Source of the DNA: Mycobacterium saskatchewanense
GTDB taxonomy: Bacteria > Actinomycetota > Actinomycetes > Mycobacteriales > Mycobacteriaceae
DNA: 64,000 nt
Assembly: GCF_010729105.1 (NCBI RefSeq)
Contig: NZ_AP022573.1
Span: 2,480,001 to 2,544,000, forward strand
Direction of reading: 5' to 3'
In this document: one piece after another, positions 1-9,775 of the stretch
Layout of the letters: each line of letters starts with the position of its first letter
Position numbering within the stretch: position 1 is the stretch's first letter
The notes under the pieces: generated by a model
Told to the model about the DNA's origin: nothing
The model's database searches: none
The model's input: only the letters and a program-made list of their open reading frames with translations
Program-made: the position numbers and the translations under genes

Positions 1-1560
<1,560 letters not shown>

Positions 1561-2397
1561 ATGTCATTTCTGACAGCCATCCCTGCAGAGTTGCTCGCCG
1601 CAGCGCAGCAACTGGAGGCAATCGGCACTTCGCTGACCGCGCAGAATGCGGGCATCGCCGCGCCGACAACGGGTGTTGCCCCCGCTGCCGCCGACTCGGT
1701 CTCGGCCCTGCAGGCGGCGCTCTTCTCGGGCTACGGCAGCATGTACCAGCAGATCGCCGCCGAAGCGCAGGCCATCCAGCAGCAGTTCGTCACCACCCTG
1801 GGATTGAGCTCCGGCACCTACACGGACACGGAGGCCGCCAACGTCGTCGCGGCCACCCCGGTCGACGTGATCAACCAGCTCGGCACGCTCTTCGGCGGCC
1901 CGCTCACCAGCACCAACGGCTTGGCGACCAGCCTGTCCAGCAACACGGCCAACCTGTTCAACATCGGCGGTGGCAACTGGACCTCGGCGGCCTCCGACCT
2001 GCTCGGCATGGCCGGTGGCGGTCTGCTGCCCGCCGACTCCGGCGATGCCGCCGCGGCCGCGGGTGACGTCGCCGGCGCCGCCGGCGCCGCGGACGCCGTG
2101 GGCTACACGGCGCCCGCCGGCGGCATGGGCGCGATGCCGGTCGCCGGCATGGGCCAGGCGACCATGGTCGGCAAGTTGTCCGCCCCGCCGAGCTGGGCCG
2201 GCACCCTCACCTCGAGCGTCAGCCCCGCCACCGCGGCGCAGACGGTCGGTTGGACGGCCGCCGCCCCGCAGGCCGGCCCGGGCACCATCGTGCCCGGCAT
2301 GCCCGGAATGGGTGCCGCTGCGCGCAACAGCGCCGGCTTCGGTGCGCCGCGCTACGGCGTCAAGCCCATCGTCATGCCGAAGGTCAAGGCCGTCTAG
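1561..2397 (+). CDS. PE family protein, PE8-like (278 aa)
   Basis: Residues 1-95 form a PE domain: starts MSFLTAIPAELL, has the helical hairpin, and carries a type VII secretion signal YTDTE (Y87xxxE91). The rest is Ala/Gly/Pro-rich and ends with PRYGVKPIVMPK near the C-terminus, almost the same as the end of the next gene product. PE proteins pair with PPE proteins and are exported or surface-displayed by ESX systems. Length and gene order (PE, PPE, EsxJ, EsxI) match Rv1040c (PE8, about 275 aa) of M. tuberculosis, an ESX-5 duplicated region. The ATG at 1561 is chosen because the PE domain begins there. The following PPE starts 58 bases downstream, so co-transcription is likely. Confidence 0.92.
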   Translation: MSFLTAIPAELLAAAQQLEAIGTSLTAQNAGIAAPTTGVAPAAADSVSALQAALFSGYGSMYQQIAAEAQAIQQQFVTTLGLSSGTYTDTEAANVVAATPVDVINQLGTLFGGPLTSTNGLATSLSSNTANLFNIGGGNWTSAASDLLGMAGGGLLPADSGDAAAAAGDVAGAAGAADAVGYTAPAGGMGAMPVAGMGQATMVGKLSAPPSWAGTLTSSVSPATAAQTVGWTAAAPQAGPGTIVPGMPGMGAAARNSAGFGAPRYGVKPIVMPKVKAV

Positions 2398-2455
2398 GCG
2401 GCCGGCGCGCGCAGGTACAGCAAACAGCGGATTCGGACGAAAAGGACTGATACCA

Positions 2456-3661
2456 ATGGTTTTAGATTTTGCAGGTCTGCCCCCCGAGATCAACTCCGGA
2501 CTGATGTACGCCGGTGCCGGCTCGGGCCCGCTGATGGCGGCGGCGACGGCCTGGAACAACCTGGCCGCGGAGCTGAGCACCACGGCGACCTCCTGGGACT
2601 CGATCATCGGCACGCTGACCGGTGAGCAGTGGACCGGCGCGGGGTCGACCGCGGCGGCCGCCGCGGCCCAGCCCTACGTGAGCTGGCTGACCACCACCGC
2701 CGCGGCGGCCGAGCAGGCGGGCGCCCAGGCCTCGGCGTCGGCGGCCGCTTACGAGGCGGCGTTCACGGCGACGGTGCCGCCGCCGGTCATCGCTGCGAAC
2801 CGGGCGCTGCTGTCGGCGCTGGTCGCGACCAACTTCCTGGGCATCAACACGCCCGCGATCGCGGCCACCGAGGCGCAGTACGCGGAGATGTGGGTCCAGG
2901 ACGCGATCACGATGTACACCTACGCGGCTGCGTCGACGGCCTCGGGGGTGCTGCAGCCGTTGCTGCCGGCGGCGCCGACCGCCAGCCCGGCCGCGGCCGC
3001 CACCCAGGGCGGTGCGGTCTCCGCGGCGTTCACCAACGCCGCGGCCACGCCGGCGGCGTCGGTCCTGGACGGGCTGATCAGCAACCTGACCTCGGTGCTG
3101 AACGGTGGGTACATCGGCCAGGGCATTCAAACCGTGATCGACACGCTCGGCCTGACGCCTCTCGAGACCAGCATCGACGGCCTGCTCGGCACGCCGATGT
3201 TGTTCAACGGCATCAACGGCGCCGTCAACACCGCGGCCTGGTTCGTCATGAACGCCATCCCGACCTCGGTATCGCTGGGCCACACGCTCGCCGCGGCCGC
3301 ACCGGCCGCCGCCGCCGCCGACTCCGTCACCCCGTTGGCCGGTGGCGCGATCATCGGCGAAGGGGCGCTGGTGAACTCGGTCAGTGGAGCTGGGGTCGCG
3401 GGAACGCTGGGCGAGGCCTCCGCGGTCGGTGGCCTCTCGGTGCCGGCCGGCTGGTCTGCGGCCGCCCCGGCAACCCTCGCCTCCTCGACCGCCCCGCTGG
3501 AGGGCTCGGGCTGGACGGTCGCCTCCGAGGCCGGCGAGCCCGTCGCGGCGATGCCCGGCATGCCGGGAATGGCGGGGGCCGCCAAGGGCGCCGCGGGCGC
3601 CTACGCGGGACCGCGGTACGGGTTCAAGCCGACCGTCATGCCCAAGCAGGTTGTCGTCTGA
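2456..3661 (+). CDS. PPE family protein, SVP subgroup, PPE15-like (401 aa)
   Basis: Starts MVLDFAGLPPEINSG, the standard PPE N-terminus with the PPE motif at residues 9-11; the first 175 or so residues are the PPE helical domain, with a WTG turn. The PPE-SVP signature GGLSVPAGW is present (S328-V329-P330). The C-terminus PRYGFKPTVMPK repeats that of the upstream PE. The ATG at 2456 follows an AAAGGA ribosome site. By gene order and length it corresponds to Rv1039c (PPE15, 391 aa). It is expected to heterodimerise through its N-terminal domain with the preceding PE and to be exported by ESX-5; this is known for the family and inferred here. Confidence 0.93.
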   Translation: MVLDFAGLPPEINSGLMYAGAGSGPLMAAATAWNNLAAELSTTATSWDSIIGTLTGEQWTGAGSTAAAAAAQPYVSWLTTTAAAAEQAGAQASASAAAYEAAFTATVPPPVIAANRALLSALVATNFLGINTPAIAATEAQYAEMWVQDAITMYTYAAASTASGVLQPLLPAAPTASPAAAATQGGAVSAAFTNAAATPAASVLDGLISNLTSVLNGGYIGQGIQTVIDTLGLTPLETSIDGLLGTPMLFNGINGAVNTAAWFVMNAIPTSVSLGHTLAAAAPAAAAADSVTPLAGGAIIGEGALVNSVSGAGVAGTLGEASAVGGLSVPAGWSAAAPATLASSTAPLEGSGWTVASEAGEPVAAMPGMPGMAGAAKGAAGAYAGPRYGFKPTVMPKQVVV

Positions 3662-3825
3662 CAACGGGAAACAAGCGGGATATGTCATCCATTTGAGGCG
3701 AGCAATTAACCGGTAGGCCGTAATCTATTCCGTGTTGCGGCCATCACCGCACCAAAATCCACCTGAATAAGACTTTCGACAGCCTGTCGAGCGTCGACAC
3801 AAACAAGAAAAAGGAGAAAGGCAAC

Positions 3826-4122
3826 ATGGCTACACGTTTTATGACTGACCCGCACGAAATGCGGGCGATGGCGGGACGTTTCGAGGTCCACGCGCAGACC
3901 GTTGAGGACGAGGCCCGCAAGATGTGGGCGTCGTCGATGAACATCGCCGGTGCCGGCTGGAGCGGCCAGGCCCAGGCGACCTCCTACGACACCATGGGCC
4001 AGGTCAACCAGGCCTTCCGCAACATCGTGAACATGCTGCACGGGGTTCGCGACGGACTGATCCGCGACGCGAACAACTACGAGCAGCAAGAGCAGGCTTC
4101 GCAGCAGATCCTCGGCAGCTAG
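3826..4122 (+). CDS. WXG100 protein, CFP-10-type (EsxJ-like, 98 aa)
   Basis: A 98-residue WXG100 protein. The hairpin turn has W45-S-G47 and the C-terminal tail carries Y85-EQQ-E, the YxxxD/E type VII secretion signal. The tail QQILGS resembles the QILSS subfamily (EsxJ, EsxK, EsxP, EsxM, EsxW). It lies 37 bases before an ESAT-6-type partner, with which it should form a 1:1 four-helix dimer secreted through ESX-5. The strong ribosome site AAGGAGAAAGG precedes the ATG. The 164 bases between the PPE and this gene are AT-richer than the surroundings and could hold a separate promoter. Orthology to Rv1038c is inferred from gene order. Confidence 0.94.
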   Translation: MATRFMTDPHEMRAMAGRFEVHAQTVEDEARKMWASSMNIAGAGWSGQAQATSYDTMGQVNQAFRNIVNMLHGVRDGLIRDANNYEQQEQASQQILGS

Positions 4123-4159
4123 TACCGGCTACCGTCCACTACTTGAAAAGGAGCTAGAC

Positions 4160-4444
4160 ATGACCATTAACTACCAGTTCGGCGATGTGGACTCCCACGG
4201 CGCCCTGATCCGCGCGCAGGCCGCCTCGCTGGAGGCCGAGCACCAGGCCATCGTTCGCGATGTGCTGGCCGCCGGTGACTTCTGGGGCGGCGCCGGTTCG
4301 GTCGCCTGCCAGGAGTTCATCACCCAGTTGGGTCGTAACTTCCAGGTGATCTACGAGCAGGCCAACTCCCACGGCCAGAAGGTGCAGACCGCCGGCAGCA
4401 ACATGGCGAGCACCGACAGCGCCGTCGGGTCCAGCTGGGCCTGA
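4160..4444 (+). CDS. WXG100 protein, ESAT-6-type (EsxI/EsxN-like, 94 aa)
   Basis: 94 residues beginning MTINYQFGDVD, the hallmark of the Mtb9.9 family (EsxI, L, N, O, V). The WXG motif is W42-G-G44. It is the expected dimer partner of the EsxJ-like protein encoded just upstream and lacks its own YxxxE tail, as usual for ESAT-6-side partners. The ribosome site AAAGGAG precedes the ATG. An intrinsic terminator follows the stop by about 20 bases, so the PE-PPE-esx unit ends here. M. tuberculosis has several nearly identical copies, so the exact paralogue name cannot be assigned from this window alone. Confidence 0.94.
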   Translation: MTINYQFGDVDSHGALIRAQAASLEAEHQAIVRDVLAAGDFWGGAGSVACQEFITQLGRNFQVIYEQANSHGQKVQTAGSNMASTDSAVGSSWA

Positions 4445-4464
4445 CGCACCGCTTTCTCGAACCC

Positions 4465-4503
4465 GGGGCCGCACACCGATCGGTGTGCGGCCCCGGCGTT
4501 TTT
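4465..4503 (+). terminator. Rho-independent terminator after the esx pair
   Basis: A perfect 14-bp inverted repeat (4465-4478 with 4481-4494, GC-rich, CCGATCGG at the apex) is followed by GGCG and a run of five T at 4499-4503. Placement directly after esxI and before the convergent PPE supports termination of the PE-PPE-esx transcript. Confidence 0.85.
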
Positions 4504-4534
4504 GCTCATCCCGGCACCAACCCGCGTGAACGCC

Positions 4535-4594
4535 GCGAGCGCGCGTGTCTGTACAACGACACGCCGCCGAGCGCGTACATTTGCGGACCCTCGC
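4535..4594. repeat. 60-bp palindromic dispersed repeat, copy A
   Basis: Begins GCGAGCG and ends CCCTCGC, with an internal hairpin CGTGTC...GACACG around GTAC. Two further copies with the same 60-bp length lie at 35055-35114 (inverted) and 40517-40576. This copy sits between the convergent esxI and PPE genes, ending 14 bases from the PPE stop. Confidence 0.75.
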
Positions 4595-4608
4595 GACACG
4601 AAAGGTGA

Positions 4609-5952
4609 TCAGCCGGCGACCGGCGAGCGGGGAATCAGCGAGGAGCGGAACCCGATCCGCTGGACCGAGCCCTCGGACTCCCGGCCGACCATGCCGCCCA
4701 GCGGCAACTTGGAAACACCCGCCGTGCTGGGCGCCGACGGCGCAGCACCCCACCCGCCCGGCATGGTGTTCGCGTCCATAGCCGGCAGCGGCGTCACCGA
4801 CGAGACCGCCTCGGCCCACGTCGGCGGCACCGACAACGTTCCCAACGAGGCCGCCTGGCCCACGCCCGCCGACGCGCCCTCCCCCAGGCCCGCGGGCCCG
4901 AGGGCTCCCAGGCCACCCAGGTCTCCGAGGTGCGGGAGGCCTTCGGCCCCAGCGGCCCCCGTGATCGTGTCCACCCCGGCGAAATCCAGCGACAGGCCGT
5001 ACCCGTCGAAACCCAGTCCGGCGCCGTCGGCGCCCAAGCCCGCACCGTCGGCGCCCAAGCCGGCCACGTCGGAGCCCAACCCGAATGTGTCAAGCAGGGT
5101 CCCGGCAGCGTTTCCGCTCAACAGAGCGCCAAGACTCGAGCTCAGGCCCGACAGTGCCCCAGCCCCCGCGCTGGCACTCTTGGTGGCGGTCTTGGACGTC
5201 CCGGTCACGCTCGACAGGGCACTGAGCGGAGCCGAGATGCCCGACGAGCCCAGTGAGGCGGCGGCACCGCCCACCGCCGTAGGCGAGGCCGCGGATACCG
5301 ACGTCGATCCGGGAGTCGCCAGGCTCTGCAGGGCTTGCGGCACAGAGGACATCAATTGCGTCGACGTCGATTGGACATTGCCGCCGGTCGCCTGCGCGGC
5401 CGCGCCGGCCTGACCAGTGACCCCGCCGGGATTGGTCGTCTGCGGCGGCGCGGAGAAGGTGCTGAACGTCGACGCCGACGCCGAATTGGCCGCGTAGGTG
5501 TACATCGCCGTGGCGTCCTGCGCCCACATCTCGCTGTACTCGGCCTCGGTCGCCATGATGGCCGGCGTGTTCTGTCCGAACAGGTTCGTCGCGACCAACG
5601 CCATCAACCGAGCCCGGTTGACCGCGATGAGCGGCGGGGGCACCGTCATGGCGTACGCCACTTCGTAAGCGCCCGCCGCGGCGGTGGCCTGCTGGGCCGC
5701 CTGCTCGCACTGCTCGGCGGTCACGCGCATCCACACCACGTACGGCGCCACCGCGGCGGCCATCGACATCGAGGTCGGGCCCTGCCACTCCTGGGTCAAC
5801 TCCGTGATCGCCGACTGGTAGCCGCCGGCGGCGGTGCTCAATTCGGCGGCCAGTGACTCCCACCCGGCGGACGCGGCCAACATCGTCGCCGGCCCCGGAC
5901 CCATGTACATCCGACCGGAATTGACCTCCGGCGGCAACGCACCAAAATCCAT
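4609..5952 (-). CDS. PPE family protein, SVP subgroup (447 aa)
   Basis: The reverse strand gives [16 protein letters not shown], a typical PPE start, from ATG 5952 preceded by AAGAAGGAAG. The PPE helical domain spans about 175 residues (WQGPTS turn). The SVP motif is in GTLSVPPTW (S374-P376) and the protein ends in [17 protein letters not shown], another recurrent PPE-SVP tail. The middle is Ser/Thr/Ala/Gly-rich, with heptapeptide repeats GLGADGA around residues 290-320. No PE gene lies beside it on this strand, so it may partner with a PE encoded elsewhere or with the PE at 1561. It converges with the esx pair. Secretion by ESX-5 is likely but inferred. Confidence 0.93.
   Translation of the reverse strand: MDFGALPPEVNSGRMYMGPGPATMLAASAGWESLAAELSTAAGGYQSAITELTQEWQGPTSMSMAAAVAPYVVWMRVTAEQCEQAAQQATAAAGAYEVAYAMTVPPPLIAVNRARLMALVATNLFGQNTPAIMATEAEYSEMWAQDATAMYTYAANSASASTFSTFSAPPQTTNPGGVTGQAGAAAQATGGNVQSTSTQLMSSVPQALQSLATPGSTSVSAASPTAVGGAAASLGSSGISAPLSALSSVTGTSKTATKSASAGAGALSGLSSSLGALLSGNAAGTLLDTFGLGSDVAGLGADGAGLGADGAGLGFDGYGLSLDFAGVDTITGAAGAEGLPHLGDLGGLGALGPAGLGEGASAGVGQAASLGTLSVPPTWAEAVSSVTPLPAMDANTMPGGWGAAPSAPSTAGVSKLPLGGMVGRESEGSVQRIGFRSSLIPRSPVAG
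4997..5080. repeat. 21-bp tandem repeats inside the PPE gene
   Basis: About four imperfect 21-bp units (clearest at 5018-5038, 5039-5059 and 5060-5080, sharing GTCGGCGCCCAAG or close to it) encode the GLGADGA-type heptapeptides of the PPE C-terminal region. Copy-number variation between strains would be expected. Confidence 0.75.
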
Positions 5953-6426
5953 TGTCTTCCTTCTTCGTGAATGTTTGCTGACACCGCGATAACCGGCGAG
6001 CCGGAGCGGCCGGACAACGACGAGCCGGTGAATGCGGCCGGCGATCCCCGGCACGGCGCGGGGCACCGGCGGCCGAGCCAAGGGAACCCGATGGGCGCCG
6101 GAGCGGGACTTATTCGGGGGCGGCGCCCACGGGTCCCGGCCGGCGGCCGACCCGAGCCGACGCGAGTGTCGGCATTCGCGTGAACGACCGTGCTGGGGGC
6201 GCGTTCGCCGCCGCGCGAGGCGGCCGGTGCGGGCGACGAACCGCCCCGCGGCACGCGACCGAACGGCGCCACTGATAGTGCCACCAGGCACATTTCAAGA
6301 CACCGACATTCGTAACATCACGTAACTTGCCGTCGACCGGCTCTGGGACGCCGTTGTCCCCCCGCCGCCGTGCGTACGTGTCCAGCCCCGACGGCATCCG
6401 CCGATGTGCCGCGGCCCTCCGATAAC

Positions 6427-6441
6427 GAAAATTGTTTTCAG
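6427..6441. promoter_or_regulatory. Zur (FurB)-box-like palindrome
   Basis: The sequence CGAAAATTGTTTTCA contains a perfect GAAAA/TTTTC inverted repeat about a 3-base centre and is preceded by GATAA. It agrees at 12 of 15 positions with the mycobacterial Zur-box form TGAAAATCATTTTCA as remembered. Regulation by zinc is only inferred. Confidence 0.4.
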
Positions 6442-6449
6442 GCCGTCGA

Positions 6450-6468
6450 TTTGGATTGCCTAACCTCT
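6450..6468. promoter_or_regulatory. IdeR iron-box-like 19-mer
   Basis: These 19 bases, with GCCTAACCT at the core, match the IdeR consensus palindrome (TTAGGTTAG plus CCTAACCTAA) at about 14 of 19 positions, which is borderline. The site lies 9 bases from the Zur-like site and about 200 bases before trcR. Confidence 0.25.
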
Positions 6469-6664
6469 TTTAAGTCAGCTCGTCCAGTGCAAGACGGCTG
6501 CAGTCCAGTATTTTTCGCAATTCAACGCACATCAACTTCACTCATCAAAATCATATAAGACGCATATATGTGCAGCCCCGATTGTGAGGAAAAAAACAAC
6601 CAAACATTTGAGGTGTCTATGAGCTTCGTGACAACTCCATGTGGGCTTGAGAGAATGTAGGAAC

Positions 6665-7441
6665 ATGACTGCAATGTCGGGATACGCGGGAAACCAGCGG
6701 CCACGCCAAGCCATCCTGGGGCAGCTGCCCCGCATCTATCGCGCCGATGGATCGCCGATCCGGGTTTTGCTGGTCGATGACGAACCGGCGCTCACCAACC
6801 TGGTCAAGATGGCGCTGCACTACGAGGGCTGGGTCGTCGACATCGCGCACAACGGACGCGAGGCCCTCGCAAAGTTCGAAAAGGTCTGCCCCGACGTCCT
6901 CGTCCTCGACATCATGCTTCCCGACGTGGACGGCCTGCGGATCCTGGAGCGGGTCCGCGGCTCGGACTCCTACACGCCCACGCTGTTCCTGACCGCGCGC
7001 GACTCGGTCATGGACCGGGTGACCGGGCTCACCGCGGGGGCCGACGACTACATGACGAAGCCGTTCAGCCTCGAGGAGCTGGTCGCCCGGCTGCGGGGAT
7101 TGCTGCGCCGCTCCGGCCAGCAGACGCCACCGGCCGCCGCCGAGACGCTCAAGGTCGGCGACTTGCGGGTCGACACGGCCAGCCGGGAGGTGAACCGTGG
7201 CGGCACGCCGATATCGCTGTCCTCGACCGAGTTCGAGCTGCTCCGCTTCCTCATGCGGAACCCCCGCCGCGCGCTGAGCCGCACGGAGATCCTCGACCGG
7301 GTGTGGAACTACGACTTCGCGGGGCGGACCAGCATCGTCGACCTCTACATCTCCTACCTGAGGAAGAAGATCGACTCGGGCCGAGAGCCGATGATCCACA
7401 CCGTTCGCGGTGTCGGGTACATGCTGCGGCCGCCGGAATGA
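6665..7441 (+). CDS. trcR: Two-component response regulator TrcR (258 aa)
   Basis: OmpR/PhoB-family regulator. The receiver domain (about residues 32-150) has the acidic pair D38-D39, phosphoacceptor D82 (VLVLDIMLPD), a Thr in FLTARD and the Lys of MTKPF. The winged-helix DNA-binding domain follows (about 160-255), ending GVGYMLRPPE. ATG 6665 gives 258 aa, against 257 for M. tuberculosis TrcR, and follows GTAGGAAC. The stop overlaps the trcS start (ATGA), so the pair is translationally coupled. TrcR autoregulates through an AT-rich promoter in M. tuberculosis; the AT-rich upstream region here fits. Its neighbourhood next to kdp is conserved, although here CAR and a DUF6611 gene intervene. Confidence 0.93.
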   Translation: MTAMSGYAGNQRPRQAILGQLPRIYRADGSPIRVLLVDDEPALTNLVKMALHYEGWVVDIAHNGREALAKFEKVCPDVLVLDIMLPDVDGLRILERVRGSDSYTPTLFLTARDSVMDRVTGLTAGADDYMTKPFSLEELVARLRGLLRRSGQQTPPAAAETLKVGDLRVDTASREVNRGGTPISLSSTEFELLRFLMRNPRRALSRTEILDRVWNYDFAGRTSIVDLYISYLRKKIDSGREPMIHTVRGVGYMLRPPE

Positions 7442-8967
7442 CCGGCGAGACCCCTTCCGCCTCAAAGGACCGCCCGCGCTGGCTTCCCCATTCGTTGCGA
7501 CGCCAGCTGCTGCTGGGCGTGCTGGCCGTCGTCAGCGTCGTGCTGGTGACGGTGGGGTTCGTCTCGGTGCTCAGCCTGCGCGGCTACGTCACCGCGATGA
7601 GCGACGTCGACGTCGCCCAATCGCTTGACGCGCTGAGCAATTCGTACACGCGATATCGCAACGGTGAGCACAAGTCGGCGGATCGCGGCACCACGCCGCC
7701 GATCGCCCAGGCGATGCTGGAGTTCACCGAACAGACGCCGGGCAACCTCATCGCCGTGCTGCACGACGGCGCGGTGATCGGTTCGGCGGTGTTCTCGGAG
7801 GATCAACCGAAACCCGCCCCGGCCGACGTCGTCCGCGCCATCCAGGACCAGCGCTGGGGCGACGGCCCTCCGCGAACCGAACGCCTCGGCAGCCTGGGTT
7901 CTTACCGCGTGCAGAGCCGCGCCGCCGGAAGCGATCTGCTGGTCGTCGGGGTCTCGCTGAACCTCGCCGACCAGATCATCGTCCGTAAGCAGATCACCAC
8001 CACGGTGCTCATCGCGGCGGCCCTGACCGTCACGGCCGCGCTCACCGTGTGGGTCGTCGGGTACACCCTGCGGCCGTTACGCCGGCTCGCCGCGACCGCC
8101 GCCGAAGTGGCCGCGATGCCGCTGACCGACGGTGACCAGCGAATCAGTGTCCGGGTCCGGCCGCCGGACACCGACCCCGACAACGAGGTCGGGATCGTCG
8201 GACACACGCTGAACCGGCTGCTGAACAACGTGGACAGCGCGCTGGCGCATCGTGCCGAATCCGACCTGCGCATGCGCCAATTCATCACCGACGCCAGTCA
8301 CGAGCTGCGTACCCCGCTGGCAGCGATCCAGGGTTATGCCGAATTGACCCGCCAGGACAGCGAAGCGCTGCCACCGACCACCGAATACGCCCTGGCCCGA
8401 ATCGAATCCGAGGCACGTCGGATGACGTTGCTGGTCGACGAACTCTTGCTGCTGTCGCGCCTGGGCGAGGGACAGGATCTGGAAACCGAGGACGTCGACC
8501 TGACCGACGTCGTCGACAACGCGGTGAACGACGCTGCGGTCGCGGCGCCGACACACCACTGGTTGAAGAAGCTGCCGGACACACCCGTGTGGGTCCGCGG
8601 TGACCATGCCCGGCTGCACCAGCTCGTCAGCAATCTGCTCAGCAATGCCCGCCTGCACACCCCGCCCGGGGTGACCGTGACCACCGGGATCACCTGCCAC
8701 CGCGCCGGGCCCGAAGCGCCCTGCGCGGAGCTGACGGTCGCCGACGACGGGCCCGGGATCGATGCCGCCCTCCTCCCCCGGTTGTTCGAACGGTTCGTCC
8801 GGGCAGACGCGTCGCGCTCCAACGGTTCGGGCATTGGGTTGGGTCTGGCCATCGTGAGCTCGATCGTCAAGGCGCACGAGGGTTCCGTCACTGCCGAATC
8901 GATTCCTGGCAGAACGACTTTCCGAGTGCGGTTACCAATGATCGACGGACCGGCGGACGCAGGCTAG
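7438..8967 (+). CDS. trcS: Sensor histidine kinase TrcS (509 aa)
   Basis: Membrane kinase with TM1 at about residues 26-47, an extracytoplasmic sensor loop to about 183, TM2 at about 187-209, a HAMP segment beginning LRPLRRLAAT, then the H box ITDASHELRTPL with phospho-acceptor H288. N box (LLSNARLH), G1 (DDGPGID) and G2 (GSGIGLGLAIV) are all present, so the kinase looks active. It phosphorylates TrcR. The length equals M. tuberculosis TrcS (509 aa). The ATG at 7438 overlaps the trcR stop by four bases. The signal sensed is not known. Confidence 0.93.
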   Translation: MTGETPSASKDRPRWLPHSLRRQLLLGVLAVVSVVLVTVGFVSVLSLRGYVTAMSDVDVAQSLDALSNSYTRYRNGEHKSADRGTTPPIAQAMLEFTEQTPGNLIAVLHDGAVIGSAVFSEDQPKPAPADVVRAIQDQRWGDGPPRTERLGSLGSYRVQSRAAGSDLLVVGVSLNLADQIIVRKQITTTVLIAAALTVTAALTVWVVGYTLRPLRRLAATAAEVAAMPLTDGDQRISVRVRPPDTDPDNEVGIVGHTLNRLLNNVDSALAHRAESDLRMRQFITDASHELRTPLAAIQGYAELTRQDSEALPPTTEYALARIESEARRMTLLVDELLLLSRLGEGQDLETEDVDLTDVVDNAVNDAAVAAPTHHWLKKLPDTPVWVRGDHARLHQLVSNLLSNARLHTPPGVTVTTGITCHRAGPEAPCAELTVADDGPGIDAALLPRLFERFVRADASRSNGSGIGLGLAIVSSIVKAHEGSVTAESIPGRTTFRVRLPMIDGPADAG

Positions 8968-9230
8968 CCCTTGGTCGTATTCGCGCGCTTGCCGGAAGCC
9001 GGCCGCTTGCCTGGTTGGCGTTCTTATTCCGACGAGCCCGCTTCGTCTCCGCTCGTTTCGACATCGAGTGCGGCTTTTCCTCGATCATTTGCAGCGCCGA
9101 CCCGACGAGTTGAGTTTTTGCAGTCAGCCACGAGCGCGCGGGTTCTCGACCAGAGCGGCGCGCCGCTTTGGTACGGGTCGTCGTGACGATCGGAGCGGGA
9201 TTGCGTCGTATCGCCAGGCTTACGACACCG
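8968..9230. other. Spacer after trcS, no gene recognised
   Basis: These 263 bases contain only short, stop-broken frames with no recognisable domain. The base pattern is less GC-biased than the trcS gene before it. They separate trcS from the transposase relic starting at 9231 and may belong to an eroded mobile element, but no terminal inverted repeat was identified. Confidence 0.4.
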
Positions 9231-9471
9231 AGATCCGCCGGGTCATCTGCTCAACGAATTCCATTGAGTCACTCACCGCCCGCTACCGACGAGCGATTAA
9301 GCCCGCGGGCATTTCCCCTCCGAGCAGGCCCCGATGCAATGCCTGTATCTGGTCACCCGGTCCCTGGACCCGACCGGACGAGGTAAGCCACGATGGGCAA
9401 TGAGGTGGAAGCCTGCCCTGAATGCGTTCGCGATCACCTTCAACGGCCGGATCACCCCGACCGGCAACTAA
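9231..9471 (+). pseudogene. IS256-type (mutator) transposase, C-terminal relic, left copy
   Basis: Translated in two frames this reads YDTEIRRVICSTNSIES, then, after a frameshift near 9300, GHFPSEQAPMQCLYLVTRS and PRWAMRWKPALNAFAITF, the conserved C-terminal end of IS256-family transposases. Only about 80 codons remain and the catalytic DDE part is missing. A second copy lies inverted at 13413-13657. Both lose similarity at about the same upstream point (YDxEIRR), suggesting that the truncated form was duplicated or that both share a breakpoint. The relic points toward the carboxylic acid reductase gene. Confidence 0.85.
9325..9419. repeat. Left arm of a 95-bp perfect inverted repeat
   Basis: These 95 bases are identical to the reverse complement of 13468-13562. 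Weaker identity extends to about 200 bp on each side, all within the two transposase relics that bracket the carboxylic acid reductase gene. Confidence 0.9.
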
Positions 9472-9775
9472 CCAATGCCAAGGTCGGATCCACCGTTAAT
9501 CAGACAGCCCCCTTGCATAGCCGGGGTGACAAAACGGAGCAATGAAATGCAAAAGAGTTGGCGGGTAAGAAGATTCGCCACCACTATTGGTGACGATTGA
9601 TGCAGCGATACCGGTCGGATGCTACCGCAGGGGCTAGTGGCAGGGTCGAGTGTGACTTCGGTCCCTACTTTTTGCTGATCTGAAGTGATCGGATCGGACG
9701 AGTAAGAGCAGAGTCGGCGGCGATCACGAAAAGGCTGGGCCGTGGGGCTTCTAGTCATCATGTGAAGGATCAGGT
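9472..9775. promoter_or_regulatory. Upstream region of the carboxylic acid reductase gene
   Basis: No gene is seen in these 304 bases. The composition is less GC-rich than the chromosome around it. A short inverted repeat CACCA-CTAT-TGGTG lies at about 9578-9591. A good ribosome site, AAGGA, stands about 8 bases before the ATG at 9776. No -35/-10 pair could be fixed. Confidence 0.4.

Larger units (their letters stand above)
5953..6664. promoter_or_regulatory. Divergent control region between the PPE gene and trcR
   Basis: These 712 bases hold no convincing gene. The first 420 are GC-rich; from about 6420 to 6660 the sequence becomes strikingly AT-rich for this genome, including ATATATG near 6562 and a run of A near 6593. 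In M. tuberculosis TrcR binds an AT-rich stretch in its own promoter and autoregulates (published); the same role is inferred here. The region also holds two metal-regulator-like sites, listed separately. The PPE on the left would have an unusually long leader if it were transcribed from these sites. Confidence 0.6.

Noticed and set aside
5953..6291. An N-terminal extension of the second PPE protein
   Set aside because: PPE proteins start with [13 protein letters not shown] sequence; ATG 5952 has a good ribosome site and the upstream residues are Arg/Pro-rich.
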